From the NCBI GenBank assembly GCA_014529385.2, contig CM043946.1:20142077-20206076 (forward strand): a stretch of DNA of 64,000 nucleotides, read 5' to 3'. A program made the translations under genes and the position numbers. Of the stretch, positions 11,377 through 23,107 are shown piece by piece (position 1 is the first letter of the stretch; each line of letters opens with the position of its first letter). This DNA comes from Adiantum capillus-veneris. Lineage: Eukaryota; Streptophyta; Polypodiopsida; Polypodiales; Pteridaceae. The notes beneath the pieces are model-generated. The model saw nothing but the letters and a program-made list of their open reading frames with translations, did not search any database and had not been told where the DNA came from.

Positions 11377-13272
11377 ATGGCTGACAATAACCAAGAGAGT
11401 AGAATGAACATTGATAACTTTGATTTTGCACATGAAGGTGCTAATGATGATGCCCCCATGTTTGTTAATTATCTTGTTACTAGGTCGCAACAAGCTATGG
11501 GCAACCCCACTTTGCAAGCCGAAGTTACTCAACAACTTCGTGCTTATGGGATTTTCTTTCCTCTCCAAGAGGAGAGAGAGCTTAGGAGGCCTCTTGATGA
11601 GACCCCTAAAAGAAGACTCTCTCCCATAGGAGAGGAGGAATCCAAAGAACCAGAAATTTATGAATCCCTAATTTTCTCCAAAGATGTGGCTCCATGCAGA
11701 CGGCGGACTAAATGATCCATAACTCCTCCCAAGAGAAAACAGTTAACCCATAGTCCTTCTCCCCGTCACTCCGAAAGGGAAGAGAGGAAACAAAGGAAGA
11801 AAAGGGCAAGAAAGAGCTCACCCTCTTCTCCTTGTTCTTCACCTTCCTTCTCTTCCAATGAAAGCTATGGCTATTCTCCAAGAGAATACAAGAGGGGAGG
11901 ACATTGCAAATCTTACCCTACATGGCAAAGGTCACAAAAGCTCAAGAAGGTCAAAGAGGGAGTAAAGAGTATCTCTTTTCTCACGTATGATGGCACCTTT
12001 GGTGCTATCGACAAAGTATTGGCCTTCATCCAACAATTTGATGTGGTCATTAGAGACAAGGGATTCATGGAGTCCTCCAAGCTATGCCATGTAGCTATGC
12101 ACTTCCAAAAATTGACTCGTCAATGGTGGGCTAGCCTTCGTGGCAAAGTCCCAAGGAGATTGAAAACTCTACGAGTTACCATCATGAAGCAATTCCTTGC
12201 AAGCAATGCAAAGGACAAAGTGTTGACCAAATGGCAGAGTTTGAGGCTTCTCTCTCATGAGTCTATCCATAAATATGTGGACAAGTTTTTGGATTTACAT
12301 CTCAAGGCTACTGCCTTTCAAAAGATAGACTTCACCGAGGAGTCACCGAGAAAAGCAACAATTCTGTGTGGGATTACCTGAAGAGATGGCCGAGTATGTC
12401 AACTCTCAATGGCCTAACTCTATCACCAAAGTAATCCACCACACTATGGTTTCTTCGCGCATCAATTTCCAACAAGGGGCTAGATGGAATGTCAAGCCCA
12501 TGGAAAATAAACACAAAAGTGATGCAAAGGGGAAAACCAATGCCCAAAATTCTTCCCAAGGCCATTCCAACAACAACAACAACAACAATTGGTCCAAGGA
12601 GAAAGGAGTTTACAAAGGTAAAAATAAACTCTCTCCTGAAGATCTTGAAACTTTTCACAAGGACCACAAATGTTTTAAGTGTGGGGAGAAAGGACATGGT
12701 TATCATTTTTGCCTCAAAAGAAATGCTCGCAATGAGACTCCTAGAGCTTCCACTATCGAAGCTCCAAAAGAGGATGCTCATTGCAAAGGATCACCTCTCT
12801 CCTATGCTTGGGGAAACGTAAGGGAGCATGATTCCTTCATCTTGTTTGACCCTGGATCTACTCACAAGTTCATATCAACGGTGTTGGCCACCAAGTTGGG
12901 CATTCAAGCTTTCAAGATGGGAGATGTTGTAACTGCCGATGCCACTTTCAAGGGACAACAAGCCTCCGTACTCCCTTGATTGGGAAGTTGAGGCTTCATA
13001 TCCAAAGCTATGTCGACAAAGAAGACTTCTTTATCTCTCCTCTCCAATATGAGGATGCTATCCGAGGGGCACCATGGTTCAACCGCATGGCTGCCAACAT
13101 GAAGTTCCCTAAAAGGAGAATCTACTTCACCTACAGGGGAAAGAATACGTATGTAGATGCTAATGATTATGGTTGTACTATACGACTTGTAAATCCTCTT
13201 GCTCTTGATAAATCAATGAAGAGCTCATCAAATGTGAATGGTAGGAATCAAGAAGAGTTAGGCTTGTCTAAC
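11377..13272 (+). pseudogene. Gypsy-B gag-protease
   Basis: The start ATG at 11377 follows a leader of about 375 nt. Gag runs in one frame to 12381 with an in-frame TGA at 11713-11715. The core near 12019-12350 has the retro-gag pattern (KLTRQWWASLRGK, then IMKQFLASNAKDK). A frameshift near 12370 moves reading to the next frame, which holds an Asn/Lys linker and a perfect CCHC knuckle CFKCGEKGHGYHFC (about 12672-12713). Then comes the retropepsin loop FDPGSTHKFIS. A second shift near 12976 restores the first frame for the protease C-terminal half, which ends at LGLSN where the CACTA inserted. After the insertion the chain resumes as FLKGFQDVF at 23111. Gag packages the RNA; the protease would process the polyprotein. 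With one stop, two shifts and the insertion it is dead. Confidence 0.88.
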
Positions 13273-13560
13273 CACTACAATATGTCGCGCAAATACCGGC
13301 GCGCGTACCAACAAAAATGCACTTGTTTTTAAAGTGAGTTGCCTTGGTATATTTGTTAGTTAAGCATCGGAACGGATACGCCGATATAGGCGTCGATATT
13401 TTAACTATCTGTATACGCGTCTTAAAAAACATCGGTATACACGTCAAAATATGCGCTAAAAATAAAAACCGTGTACTGATATTTATTTAGACGATTGTTT
13501 AGAAGCCTATTTCAACGGCTGTACCGACCAGTATTACACAAATAGTACCGATGGCAGTAA
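13273..13560. repeat. CACTA left terminus and subterminal repeats
   Basis: The end CACTACAATATGTCGCG is followed by many CpG-containing motifs such as ACGCCGATATAGGCGTCG, TATACGCGTC and CATCGGTATAC in both orientations. In the En/Spm family such iterated motifs bind TnpA; here that role is inferred from position only. Confidence 0.7.
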
Positions 13561-13596
13561 CGACGCTGGTACCTACGTCAAAACCTGCAAATTTTT

Positions 13597-13905
13597 TTGG
13601 GTAGAGAGGACTGGTTGCTGCTGCTGCATGTACATCAACAGCACAAACCAACCCTCTCTGCCCAAAGGAGGAATGCAAAAGCAACCGCACTCCATCTTTT
13701 TTATTTTTGGACAGAGAGAAGTAGTGAATGCTGCCGCATGTACTGAAGCAGCATAAACCAGCACTCTCTGCCCAAAGGAGAAGTGCAGAAGCAATTGCAC
13801 TCCACTTATGTGCAGAGAGGATTGGATGTTGCTGCTACATGTAGTGAAGCAGCATAAACCAGCTCTCTCTGCTCAAAAGAGGAGTGCAAAATCTACGGCA
13901 TTCCA
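13597..13905. repeat. Three tandem units of about 105 bp near the CACTA left end
   Basis: Three diverged copies (about 13597-13690, 13700-13803, 13810-13905). Each contains a GCTGCxGCATGTA...AGCAGCATAAACCAG segment and an ACTCTCTGCCCAAAGGAG segment. Each unit brackets itself with GCAGAGAG-type and CTCTCTGC-type sequences that could pair. Function unknown; possibly subterminal protein-binding array. Confidence 0.75.
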
Positions 13906-13919
13906 CCCCTGCGTTTTTC

Positions 13920-14310
13920 GCTAAAGGGCGAATTCAAAAACTGATAATCTAATACCAATTCAACATTACAAAACCACATAAGAGAAACCATAAACATAAG
14001 AACTTCTCTATCAAAACCATAAGCATTTATACCATAATCTTATTACAAATGCGCAACGAAAAAGATATCCCATAACCAAATATTTGTCAACCCTAAATCA
14101 TGACCATACCAAAACCTCATTGCACCAACAAGCCAAAACCATAACCAACAAGCCATACCATAATTTGATTTACATGACCATAACCATATCAGCTGCTAAT
14201 TGACCATGAACATATAACAAGAAGTAACAACATCTAACTATAAGTGTAAATATCAGAGTATATACAATCATGAATAACATAAAAACTACCAAAAAACAAC
14301 TATGAAGTCT
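13920..14310. other. AT-rich spacer, no gene seen
   Basis: Low-complexity sequence with repeated CCATAA/ACCATAAC words between the subterminal repeats and the TnpA-like gene. It is probably the 3' untranslated part of that minus-strand gene. No ORF or RNA motif recognised. Confidence 0.4.
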
Positions 14311-14317
14311 ATGCCCC

Positions 14318-15429
14318 TCAAGGCAAGGCCTCCCAGTCGACGGCCTCTCCCTCCTCCTGAAGCTGGGTCAAGAGAGCCACAAGCCCATGCTTGTACCCAT
14401 ACTTCTCCTCTCGACGTGTAGGAAAACGCTTCATAGGAAGTTCTTGCAAAACCAAACACTTAACCATAAATAAATATGAAAATAATACATATACATCTAT
14501 TTATTTAAAGCATTTTTATGATACTTACAAACTCATGTCTAAGAGTGTCGTAGCCTCCACTCCCAAGGTGTGATGATCCAGCAGACTCCAAACGTACTCT
14601 GGCTGCATCTCTCTGCTGCTGAAATTTTTCAGGATGGTCCACCGTCTCCCATGCAATCGCTGCCCACTCCTCTACGTCCAACCATGCCGGCTTCGGGTCA
14701 TTGTTCCTATACTTGTCTCTGGCCTCTGACCGACGGTGTGACATGGTGACAATCGCCACGCTCAAGATCCAGTCATTCAAAACTGGATCGTACCCTCTGC
14801 CGAGCGGTACTCTCTATGAATGGCCTCAACAATGTAGTTTTTCCTCTCTTGATCCTGAGCATCCCAATGCTCCATCACAGAGTGGCCAAACTGCATTGTA
14901 CAGAGCTGTCGTATCCTCTGTCGCATGGCCTTTTGGCCGTATCCATAACAACAGCTCCATCTCTGGTCGTATACACCTTGCTAGGATCATGCTCATGTGA
15001 TCCCCAAGGTGTACATGGTGTGCCCGCTGGTAAACTATCTACTGAAGAGACAGGTGGACACGCTCTCGATGGTGTGGAAGCATCGGTAGCACCGCTACCA
15101 CAACAACCACCGCTAGAAGAAGAGACACCCAAATGACACCTAGACCGTCTCGAAGAAGAACGGCTCGTCGATGTAACCGGTACACTCGACGGAGGTGTAG
15201 TGCTGATCGGACTCGGGGACACACTAGTCAAAGGTGTAGGAGGCACACTAGTCCTAGGTGTAGGACCAATTGTACTAGGTCTGGAGCGACATGCACCCCA
15301 ACGAGCCTGTGCCTGAGCAATCTGCTCAGGTGTAAACTGCGAGAAGCTACCCATCTGCTCGAGTGACATGCCAGCCGGAGTGACTAGAAAACTAAAGTCT
15401 AGAGAGTATGTATAATCGTCATTGGCCAT
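14318..15429 (-). pseudogene. CACTA second transposase gene, TnpA / Transposase_24-like
   Basis: The start is the ATG at 15429 (MANDDYTYSL). A Ser/Thr/Pro-rich segment follows to about 15000, then a conserved-looking segment (MEHWDAQDQERKNYIVEAI), then SVAIVTMSHRRSEARDKYR and HLGSGGYDTLRHEF. A GT donor follows DTLRHEF near 14525, and a probable last exon at about 14318-14440 (KRFPTRREEKYGY) ends with TGA at 14318-14320. Two frame changes, near 14890 and 14790, interrupt the middle. The second gene of CACTA elements normally encodes the protein that binds the subterminal repeats. The call rests on position and on general resemblance to the Ptta/En/Spm Transposase_24 pattern. Confidence 0.6.
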
Positions 15430-15578
15430 TGCTGCAAAACTTAAATTGATAAAACAACAAAAATATGTCAATTCACTATACAACAACTTAAGCAATACAA
15501 ATAACATAAAAACAAAAGTGTAACACAAATCACAATATCTAATAATTGATGTTGTAAGTGTGCAATACAAATTACATC

Positions 15579-18500
15579 CTAATAAAATTCACTGGCCATT
15601 CTCTCATCTTCTATGAGAGCTGATGCTCCAAAAATATCTTTGTCAATCTGTACTTCCGCATCTTCATTATCAAACTCCACTTCGTTATCGCTCTCCACAT
15701 TTAGCTCCGCATTTAAGAGATCGTCTCGATGTTCTCGTTCTGGCATTTGTTGGTCGTTGACCTCTATTTCGAAATCCTCATCTGTCTGTCGTGCACCTTG
15801 GTCATGAACCTGTTCAACCTCTATATCCAATCCTTCATACACTTGTCTGCTCCGTGGAGCAACTTGAATGACAAACAGCCAACGTGGTTTAGACAAGTTT
15901 TCTTCATCCTTCTCATTCCATAGTGGATCTATTGTGAACACAACTTGTTCACAATGCTGCAAAAGTACAAATGAATCCCGCGCATATGTCCACACCCGCT
16001 TGGAGTTCACTTGAATTAATCCACTTTTATCTTTGCGTACAATTGCATTAGGCCCACTAGTAATAACTCTGAACCACTTGACATCAAAGATAAAAGTATC
16101 AAACTTTTTGAAGCTAATCTTTAAGATGTCTTGGATGTAGCCAAAGTATTCAAGCTAACCAATCTGTGTGTTTTCATCTCTGGCACTAGTCCGACTTTCT
16201 TGGACAAAGCTTTCACTAACCCCACTATCAAAGGTCACCCTTCGTTCGTCTATCCGTTGCACTCTAAAGTGTCTTCCATGGGACCACAAAGCTCCATATA
16301 TGTGATACTACAAGCACATAAATTACACAGTTTCAATATTACTAAAGCAATGTAGGCCGTATGGATTTATAAAAGATGTTGTAAGAATATTTACATGCCA
16401 GTCGCAACCCCTTGACATCTCCTCTTCTTCTTCAGTAATGGACACTCCATTACTCTTTGCCTCCAAAATTGCTGCATCTAACCATCAACCAGTAGGAAAG
16501 TCTGGCAACTTCTGAAGATGATCAGGATAAGTCAGGTTTCTAGTGGCACAATTGTGCTTGAACTGCAGATGTTCTATCATACATCGTTTCTTTTCTCTTC
16601 GTACTTCTCTAACCACTTTTGCATTGCCTCTGAGTTGAGTAGACAGAATCTCATAATCTTTTCTCGCATTCTGAGATCCATCTTTCTGATGATACCTTGC
16701 CCTTGCGGCTCGTCCCCTGTAACCTTGGTGTTGGTCTCAGTAGTCCACAATCAAGGCATCTCTGGATCAATTGAACCCAAGAACTCACTGATGAAAACTA
16801 GAGACTCTTGCACAAGCCATCCTTCAGCCATGCTACCCTCAGGACGAGCTCTTTGACGAACGAACCCTTTTAAAATCTTCATGAATCTCTCCAAGAAGAA
16901 CGTCCATCTGCTATTGACTGTTCCAGCAATTGCAACTTCATCGACCACATGCACAAGTAAATGCATTTGGATGGTAAGAATGTTAGTTGGAAAATACTTC
17001 TCCACCATACACGCTGCTTCGATTGCATTTAAGCGAGCTGCATCTATGCTGTCTTTTCTTATCTCTTTTGATGAGATCCAATGCACTAGCTCACTAATTT
17101 TATAAATTGTACATCTAATGTCATCTGTCAGACAATCTTTTATGGAAATTAGTAAGATAAACTGTAAAAATTTGTGCCAACCATGCGACTTAAGACCACT
17201 AAGATTGTCATCTCTAGTGAAAGCCGTTTTCAAACATCGCATACACCCTGTAGAAGTTTGGAAAGAAGATATGGTCTTCTTCACTTGTTGCTCCTCTGCA
17301 CGACTCAAAACCCATGGACGTTTTGGAATAGCAAATGCTCCATTGGGTTTAAGTCGAGGCCACATCTCTGGCATTTGACCCACAGCTTGTAGATCATCTC
17401 TTTGAGCTTTGCTCTCCCTTTTTTCAGTAATGGTCTTCCATATGATCTCTCCCTTAAAAATGTGCATTGGGTCGAGCAGATGATTGATAAGCAAATCATC
17501 TAGTACGGAAGTTCATGAAAAATAGATAGTCTCTTCATGCCAGCTGGGCTAAAATCTCCACTTTGTAGCCACATGTTCTTCCAATCACTCGCCTTCAGTG
17601 GATGCAAGTTGTATTTACATATGTTTGGTCCACGTAGCTCATGTCCTTCAGGCAAAAATCAACCATGCTCTTCGTAGACTGTCTTGCCTAGGTAAGCAGA
17701 GCGGCAAAATCCAAGTCGAGGACCACATTTTGGACATGCATGATTTCCAGGATAGCTCAAGCCTGGAGACAGTAAAGAAAGAAATTAGCAGGACATAATT
17801 AGCGATGACTAAGATTTGTATATAGGTGAAGGTTTCATCATAATAACTTGAACACTCACCAAAACCTGGCCAATCGTGCATGGTCCACATGAGAATGCTT
17901 GCACATGGGCATGTCATCATCCAATCGGTTGGGACATGTCAACCACATCAATCCCTGTCTATTTGAACCTCTTCTATAAGTGGTGCCAGATAGACGTCCA
18001 TATTCTTTGCCTTGTACTTTCCTGGGACAATGAGTGACAGTAGCAGATGGCCCTTCTTGATAGCTAGCCATGGAGGAAGATTATAATTCACCAAGCAAAT
18101 AGGCCATGTGCTCCATGATGAACTGTGTAATCCAAATGGGTTTATTCCATCCATTGCTAACCCAAAACGGAGTGAACAAGGCTCTTCCGCAAATGTAGGC
18201 CATTGTTCTTCTATGTGCTTCCATGCACGAGAGTCAGCAGGCAACCGCATCACATCATCCGTGGATCTAGTGTTGGTATGTCATGTCATCAAAAGATGCT
18301 ATAGACTTGCTTGTGAACATGCTCTTTATTCTTGGAATGATAGCAAAGTGTCTCAAAACCTTTGAAGGGATAGATTTTCCTTGTGTATCCTCTCTATACA
18401 TGTTTGATCCACACTTGGGACACTGTACGTGGTCTGCATACTCATTTCGAAAGAGTATACAATCCTTAGGACATGCATGGATTTTATGATAATCCATGCC

Positions 18501-19212
18501 CAAGCTGGTAAGAAGCTTTTTGACAGTAGGTCGGGTAGGGGGCATGTGATTGCCTTCCGGCAAAATTTGCTCATTGAGTAACCTGTCAATACATCAACAC
18601 ATCAAAAGCCATGATTATTGGTTTGTATTTTGTGTCCATGCTAAGTATACAGTATATTTACCTAAAAAGCTCTGTGACACTCGTGTCAGACCATCCATAA
18701 ATAGACTGCAGATTAAGCAATGCCAAAGATGTACGAAGAACTGAAATGTTTGCACCACTGTAAAGCGGCTTCCGTGCAAGAGTCCGCATCATCTTACCTT
18801 CTGGCTCAACGTCACTCTCATGTCGTCGGTGTGGATGTGATGACTGAAGTTGATCGACATTGTTTCTTTGAATGTTTTCTCCACCTTGGTTTTCAATAAC
18901 CAGATCCATATCAAAAAATGCATCCAACATTTGATCCATCTCAGCTTCTTGGATTGTGGCATTCTCTGTTGGTGGGGTAGACTCCACTGGTGGTGGCTCG
19001 TTTGACATTCGTCTTCTCTGTGATGAATTTGGAACAATATCTATTTGTGGGGGTTGATCGACTGCCTCCTGACCATGAGATCAAAAACACAAGTCTTGTA
19101 GTTGCTCTATAGGAAAGAGACCTTTGTTGTGTATGTGTTGTTTACATATCTTTCGTTTTTGAAAGATCTGGTGCTTGCATCGCACACAAGGACAAGCCAT
19201 CCTATCGTCCAT
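15579..19212 (-). pseudogene. CACTA TnpD-type transposase (Transposase_21)
   Basis: The start ATG at 19212 leads to a Transpos_assoc-type zinc motif (MACPCVRCKHQIF). An in-frame TGA follows near 19081. A clean 79-bp intron (18583-18661, GT-AG) joins TELFR to LLNEQ. Next come the Transposase_21 segments: HACPKDCILFRNEYADHVQC, then KVLRHFAIIPRIKSMF, then LAMDGINPFG, then NYNLPPWLAIKKGHLLLSL, then TMHDWPGFG. A second intron (about 17764-17868) precedes LSYPGNHACPKCGPRLGF. The DUF4218 region at 16751-17494 has LKSHGWHKFLQF, ARPEGSMAEGW. A DUF4216-like end follows at 15579-16100 (KWFRVITSGPN, FVLLQHCEQVVF). Frameshifts near 18270, 17950 and 17495 and stops (for example EEHG then TGA near 17650) indicate a dead gene. 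TnpD would cut and join transposon ends in the nucleus. Confidence 0.85.
18583..18661 (-). other. Intron in the TnpD-like gene
   Basis: 79 bp with GTAAAT donor and TTGACAG acceptor on the minus strand. Removal restores the reading GTG ACA GAG CTT TTT AG/G TTA CTC AAT across the junction. It shows the gene descends from an expressed, spliced transposase. Confidence 0.8.
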
Positions 19213-19399
19213 AATTGATATGTTGATGATACAATAAATTAATAGTAAGGAGCACACTAATCTAAAGCTGTAAGGAGCACAGAATCTCTTTGACCTTGTA
19301 TCTATAGACAGTGTAAACTACCTCCCATTCTCTAGTCATGCCCGATCCCCGCACACCTCGGTCTAGAGGTGCACGGAGATCAGGACCATCGGGTTATAA

Positions 19400-21530
19400 T
19401 CATGTCTTTATTGGTCAAAGCCTATATTTGTGGGTCCTTAAAATAACGCGAACGGACTTCAGACATAGCTTGTATATTTGGTGTTTCTTCTTGCGGTTTT
19501 GTCTACGGCTTGCCATATGCGCTATTGACTTTGACTAAAGCTTACCTAATCAACTATGGATGGTTTGGGCAAGTGTTGAAGCCGTTTCCGAAGTTCGTTT
19601 GTATTTTTCCGTAGAAAAATGCAAGCGGACTTCAGAAATGGCTTCTGTGTTTGTCATTTCTTCTAGTGATTTTACCTACGGCTTTCCATACACGCTCTTG
19701 ACATTGTTTAAAGCTTACCTAATCAACTATGGATGGTTTGCTTAAGCGCACAAGCCGTTGCCAAAGTCCGTTTGCGTTCTTCCGTAGAAAAACACAAACG
19801 GACTTCAAAAACGGCTTGTGTGTTTGACGTTTCTTCTTGCGATTTTGCCTATGGCTTTCCATACGCGCTATTGACTTTGCCTAAAGCTTACCTAATCAAC
19901 TATGGATGGTTTGGGCAAGTGTTGAAGCCATTTTCGAAGTCCGTTTGTGTTTCTCTGTAGAAAAACGCAAACGGACTTCAAAAACGGCTTGTGTATTTGA
20001 CGTTTCTTCTTGAGGTTTTGCCTATGGCTTGCCATACGCGCTATTGACATTGCCTAAAGCTTGCCTAATCAACTATGGATGATTTGGACAAGTGTTGAAG
20101 CCGTTTCCAAAGTTCGTTTGCGTTTTTCCGTAGAAAAACGCAACCAAACTTCAGAAACGGCTTGTGTGTTTAGCGTTTCTTCTTGCGATTTTGCCTACGG
20201 CTTGCTATACGCACTCTTGACATTGTCTAATGCTTACCTAATCAACTATGGATGGTTTGAGCAAGCGAACAAGCCGTTTCCAAAGTTCGTTTACGTTTTT
20301 TCGTAGAAAAACACAAACGACTTCAGAAATGGCTTGTGTGTTTGGCGTTTCTTCTTGCGATTTTGTCTACGGCTTGCCATACGTGCTATTGAATTTGCCT
20401 AAAGCTTACCTAATCAACTATGGATGGTTTGAGCAAGTGTTGAAGCCGTTTCCGAAGTCCATTTGTGTTTCTCCGTAGAAAAACGCAAACGGACTTCAGA
20501 AACGGCTTGTGTATTTGACGTTTCTTCTTTCAGTTTTGCCTACGGCTTGCCATACGCGTTATTGACATTGCCTAAAGCTTACCTAATCAACTATGGATGG
20601 TTTGGACAAGTGTTGAAGCCGTTTTCAAAATCTGTTTGCGTTTTTTCGTAGAAAAACGCAATCGGACTTCAGAAACGGCTTGTGTATTTGGCGTTTCTTC
20701 TTGTGGTTTAGCCTATGGCTTGCCATACGCACTATTGACTTTGGGTAAAGATTACATAATCAACTATGGATGGTTTGGGCAAGTGTTGAAGCCGTTTCCG
20801 AAGTCCGTTTGCGTTTTTCCGTAGAAAAACGCAAACGGACTTCAAAAACGACTTGTGTATTTGACGTTTCTTCTTACGATGCGCTACTGACTTTGCGTAG
20901 ATCTTACCTAATCAACTATGGATGGTTTGTGCAAGTGTTGAAGCTGTTTTCGAAGTCGTTTGCGAACGCAAACGGACTTCATAAACGACTTGTGTATTTG
21001 ATGTTTCTTCTTGCGTTTTTGCCTACGGCTTGCCATACACGCTATTGATATTGGCTAAAGCTTACCTAATCAACTATGTATGGTTTGGGCAAGTGTTGAA
21101 GCCATTTCCAAAGTCCGTTCGCATTTTTTCGTAGAAAAACGCAACCGGACTTCAAAAATGGCTTGTGTGTTTGGCGTTTCTTCTTGCGATTTTGCCTACG
21201 GCTTGCCATACGCGCTCTTGACATTGCCTAAAGCTTACGTAATTAACTATGGATGGTTTGGACAAGCGCACAAGCCGTTTTCGAAGTCCGTTTGCGTTTT
21301 TCCGTAGAAAAACGCAAACGGACTTCAGAAACGGCTTGTGTATTTGACGTATCTTCCTGCGATTTTGCCTACGGCTTGCCATACGCGCTATTGACTTTGC
21401 CTAAAGCTTACATAATCAACTATGAATGGTTTGGGCAAGCGCACAAGACGTTTCCGAAGTCCATTTGAGTTTTTTTCGTAAACAAACGCGAAGGGATTTC
21501 AAAAATGGTTTATGTTTTTGCCGTTTCTTC
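19400..21530. repeat. Satellite of about 172 bp with a hairpin in every unit
   Basis: The word CAACTATGGATGGTTT or a close variant recurs 12 times (about 19551 to 21418) with steps mostly of 170-176 bp and two shorter ones (about 150 and 160). Each unit holds an inverted repeat. In the unit at 21272-21337 the arms AAGCCGTTTTCGAAGTCCG... and its complement pair at 29 of 31 positions around the loop CGTA. The hairpin at 20789-20854 pairs at 28 of 31. The array lies inside the CACTA element, upstream of the TnpD-like gene. Plus-strand ORFs of 60-90 aa across it change frame from unit to unit and are not genes. Confidence 0.93.
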
Positions 21531-21539
21531 TTTCGATTT

Positions 21540-21679
21540 TCTCTTTCTCTATTCTCTCTCTCTTTTTCTCCCTCTATCTCTCTTCTCTCTCTATCTCTCT
21601 CTTTCCCTCCCTCTATCTCTCTCTTTCCCTCCCTCTACCTCTCTATTTCTCTCTTTTCGATTTGCTCTATCTCTACCTG

Positions 21680-21748
<69 letters not shown>

Positions 21749-22265
21749 CTCTATTCTCTTTTCCTTTCTCTATCTCTATTCTCTCTCTCTTTCCCTCTCT
21801 CTCCCTCTCTACCTCTCTTTCTCTCTCTTTCTATATCTATCTCTCTTTCTCCCTACCTTTGTACCTCTCTTTCCCTCTCTCTATCTCTCTATCTCTCTCT
21901 TTCTCTCCCTCTATCTCTCTATTTCTCTCCCTCTCCCTCGCTACCTCTATGTATTTCTCTCCCTCTTTTCCTCCCTCTATCTACCTGTCTTTCTCTCTAC
22001 CTCTATTTTTCCCTCCCTCCCTCTATCTCTCTCTTTCCCTCCCTCTCCCTCTCTACCTCTCTTTCTCTCTCCCTCTATCTATCTCTCTTTCTCTCTATCT
22101 CTGTCTCTTTTCCTCCCTCTCTCTACCTCTCTACTTGTCTTTCTCTCTACCTTTATCTTCCCTCCCTCCCTCTATCTCTCTCTTTCTCTATTCTCTCTCT
22201 TTTCCTCTCTGTCCCTCTCTACCTCTCCTTCTCTCTCCCTCTATCTATCTCTACTTTCTCTCTCT
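21540..22265. repeat. Long pyrimidine (CT-rich) low-complexity tract
   Basis: About 725 bp of almost pure C/T on the plus strand, built from CTCTCTATCTCTCTTTCCCTCC-like words cut by occasional A, with a perfect (CT)n core near 21680-21740. Open frames of 250-316 aa across it are Ser/Leu/Phe/Pro strings caused by composition. It sits between the satellite and the CACTA right end. Confidence 0.93.
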
Positions 22266-22790
22266 TTTTTTCTTTGTTTAATTTTTTCTTTGTTTAATTT
22301 TTTCTTTTTTACTCTCTTTTTTTTCCTTTTTGTATGTTTAATTTCTTTTTCTAGTCTTTTTTCATACTTTTTTTAATTTATCTAAAGCTTTTTTAATTTC
22401 TTTTTACTATAGTATTTTTTGGTATAAAAAAGCATTAAACTAATTAACTTTAAACCTAAACTTAAATTCACAAAACTACTAAATATAATTAACAACATTC
22501 TTTAATTTAACTAACAATTCAAAGCAAAACACATAAACTTAATCAACAACATTATTTAATTTAAATCACAAAAGAATGCAAAATTAAACAAAAATTAAAG
22601 TTTATGTGTGTGTCTAAGAGAGAGAGAGAGAGCAATGAAAGTTAGTGCACTCACACACACCGTATGTGTGCACAAAACGGTTGCAAAGTAGCTTCCAAAC
22701 CTGCAAAAACATACATATACACACACATTGTGTTACACACACACACACACACAAATACACACAACCAAGAAAAATGCAGAATCGTCTCAC
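22266..22790. other. AT-rich spacer with CA/GA microsatellites
   Basis: T-rich then A-rich sequence without a recognisable gene, ending in a (GA)n at 22618-22632 and (CA)n at about 22731-22753. It is part of the CACTA element. Confidence 0.5.
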
Positions 22791-22914
22791 CTAGTGCAAG
22801 CACGGAGGAGTGTGCTTTGTTTTCTCAAATTGCAATGGCATAGAAGTGCAGATCTGTCCGCAAAATGAAGAAATGAGAGAGAGAGTTTGATTTCAAAAAT
22901 GCGCAGGAAAAGAG

Positions 22915-23107
22915 AGTCCGCGGATTTTTTACAACAGGCGTCGGTATGTGCGCTTATATAGGCCTCGGTATCGACGTCGGAATCAGCATCGATATGCGTG
23001 TCGAAAAACAAGAAGTAAATTTTATTAGAAAAATGGACTCCCTTCAATATTCCCAATGCACGGGCGTCGGTAAATTGGCATCTGTATTCAAGTGATCTCT
23101 AGTAGTG
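22915..23107. repeat. CACTA right terminus and subterminal repeats
   Basis: GGCGTCGGTATGTGCGC, GGCCTCGGTATCGACGTCGG, GCATCGATATGCGTGTCG and GGGCGTCGGTAAATTGG form an iterated motif related to the one at the left end (13375-13470). The element ends CTCTAGTAGTG at 23107. This shared motif supports 13273-23107 as one transposon. Confidence 0.75.

Larger units (their letters stand above)
13273..23107 (-). mobile_element. CACTA (En/Spm-type) DNA transposon
   Basis: The ends read CACTAC at 13273 and GTAGTG at 23107. They are flanked by AAC at 13270-13272 and AAC at 23108-23110, the 3-bp target duplication typical of CACTA elements. Beyond CACTAC the terminal inverted repeats match only loosely. 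Inside are two minus-strand transposase genes (TnpD-like 15579-19212, TnpA-like 14318-15429), subterminal repeats rich in GGCGTCGGTAT-like motifs at both ends, a 2.1-kb hairpin satellite and a long pyrimidine tract. It inserted between protease and RT of gypsy-B and is therefore younger than it. Confidence 0.93.

Noticed and set aside
16881-17392. Plus-strand ORFs in the CACTA
   Set aside because: Antisense of the DUF4218-like region of the transposase.
19560-21468. Series of 60-90-residue ORFs with similar protein sequence
   Set aside because: They follow the 172-bp satellite, which is not a multiple of three. Similarity comes from the repeat and each ends when the frame shifts.
19400-21530. 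CRISPR-like regular array
   Set aside because: Units are about 172 bp without unique spacers, contain hairpins along their length, and lie in a plant transposon.
21426-22376. Open frames of 258-316 codons in all three plus frames
   Set aside because: They are Ser/Leu/Phe/Pro strings produced by a pyrimidine-rich low-complexity tract. Long frames in all three registers are expected from composition.
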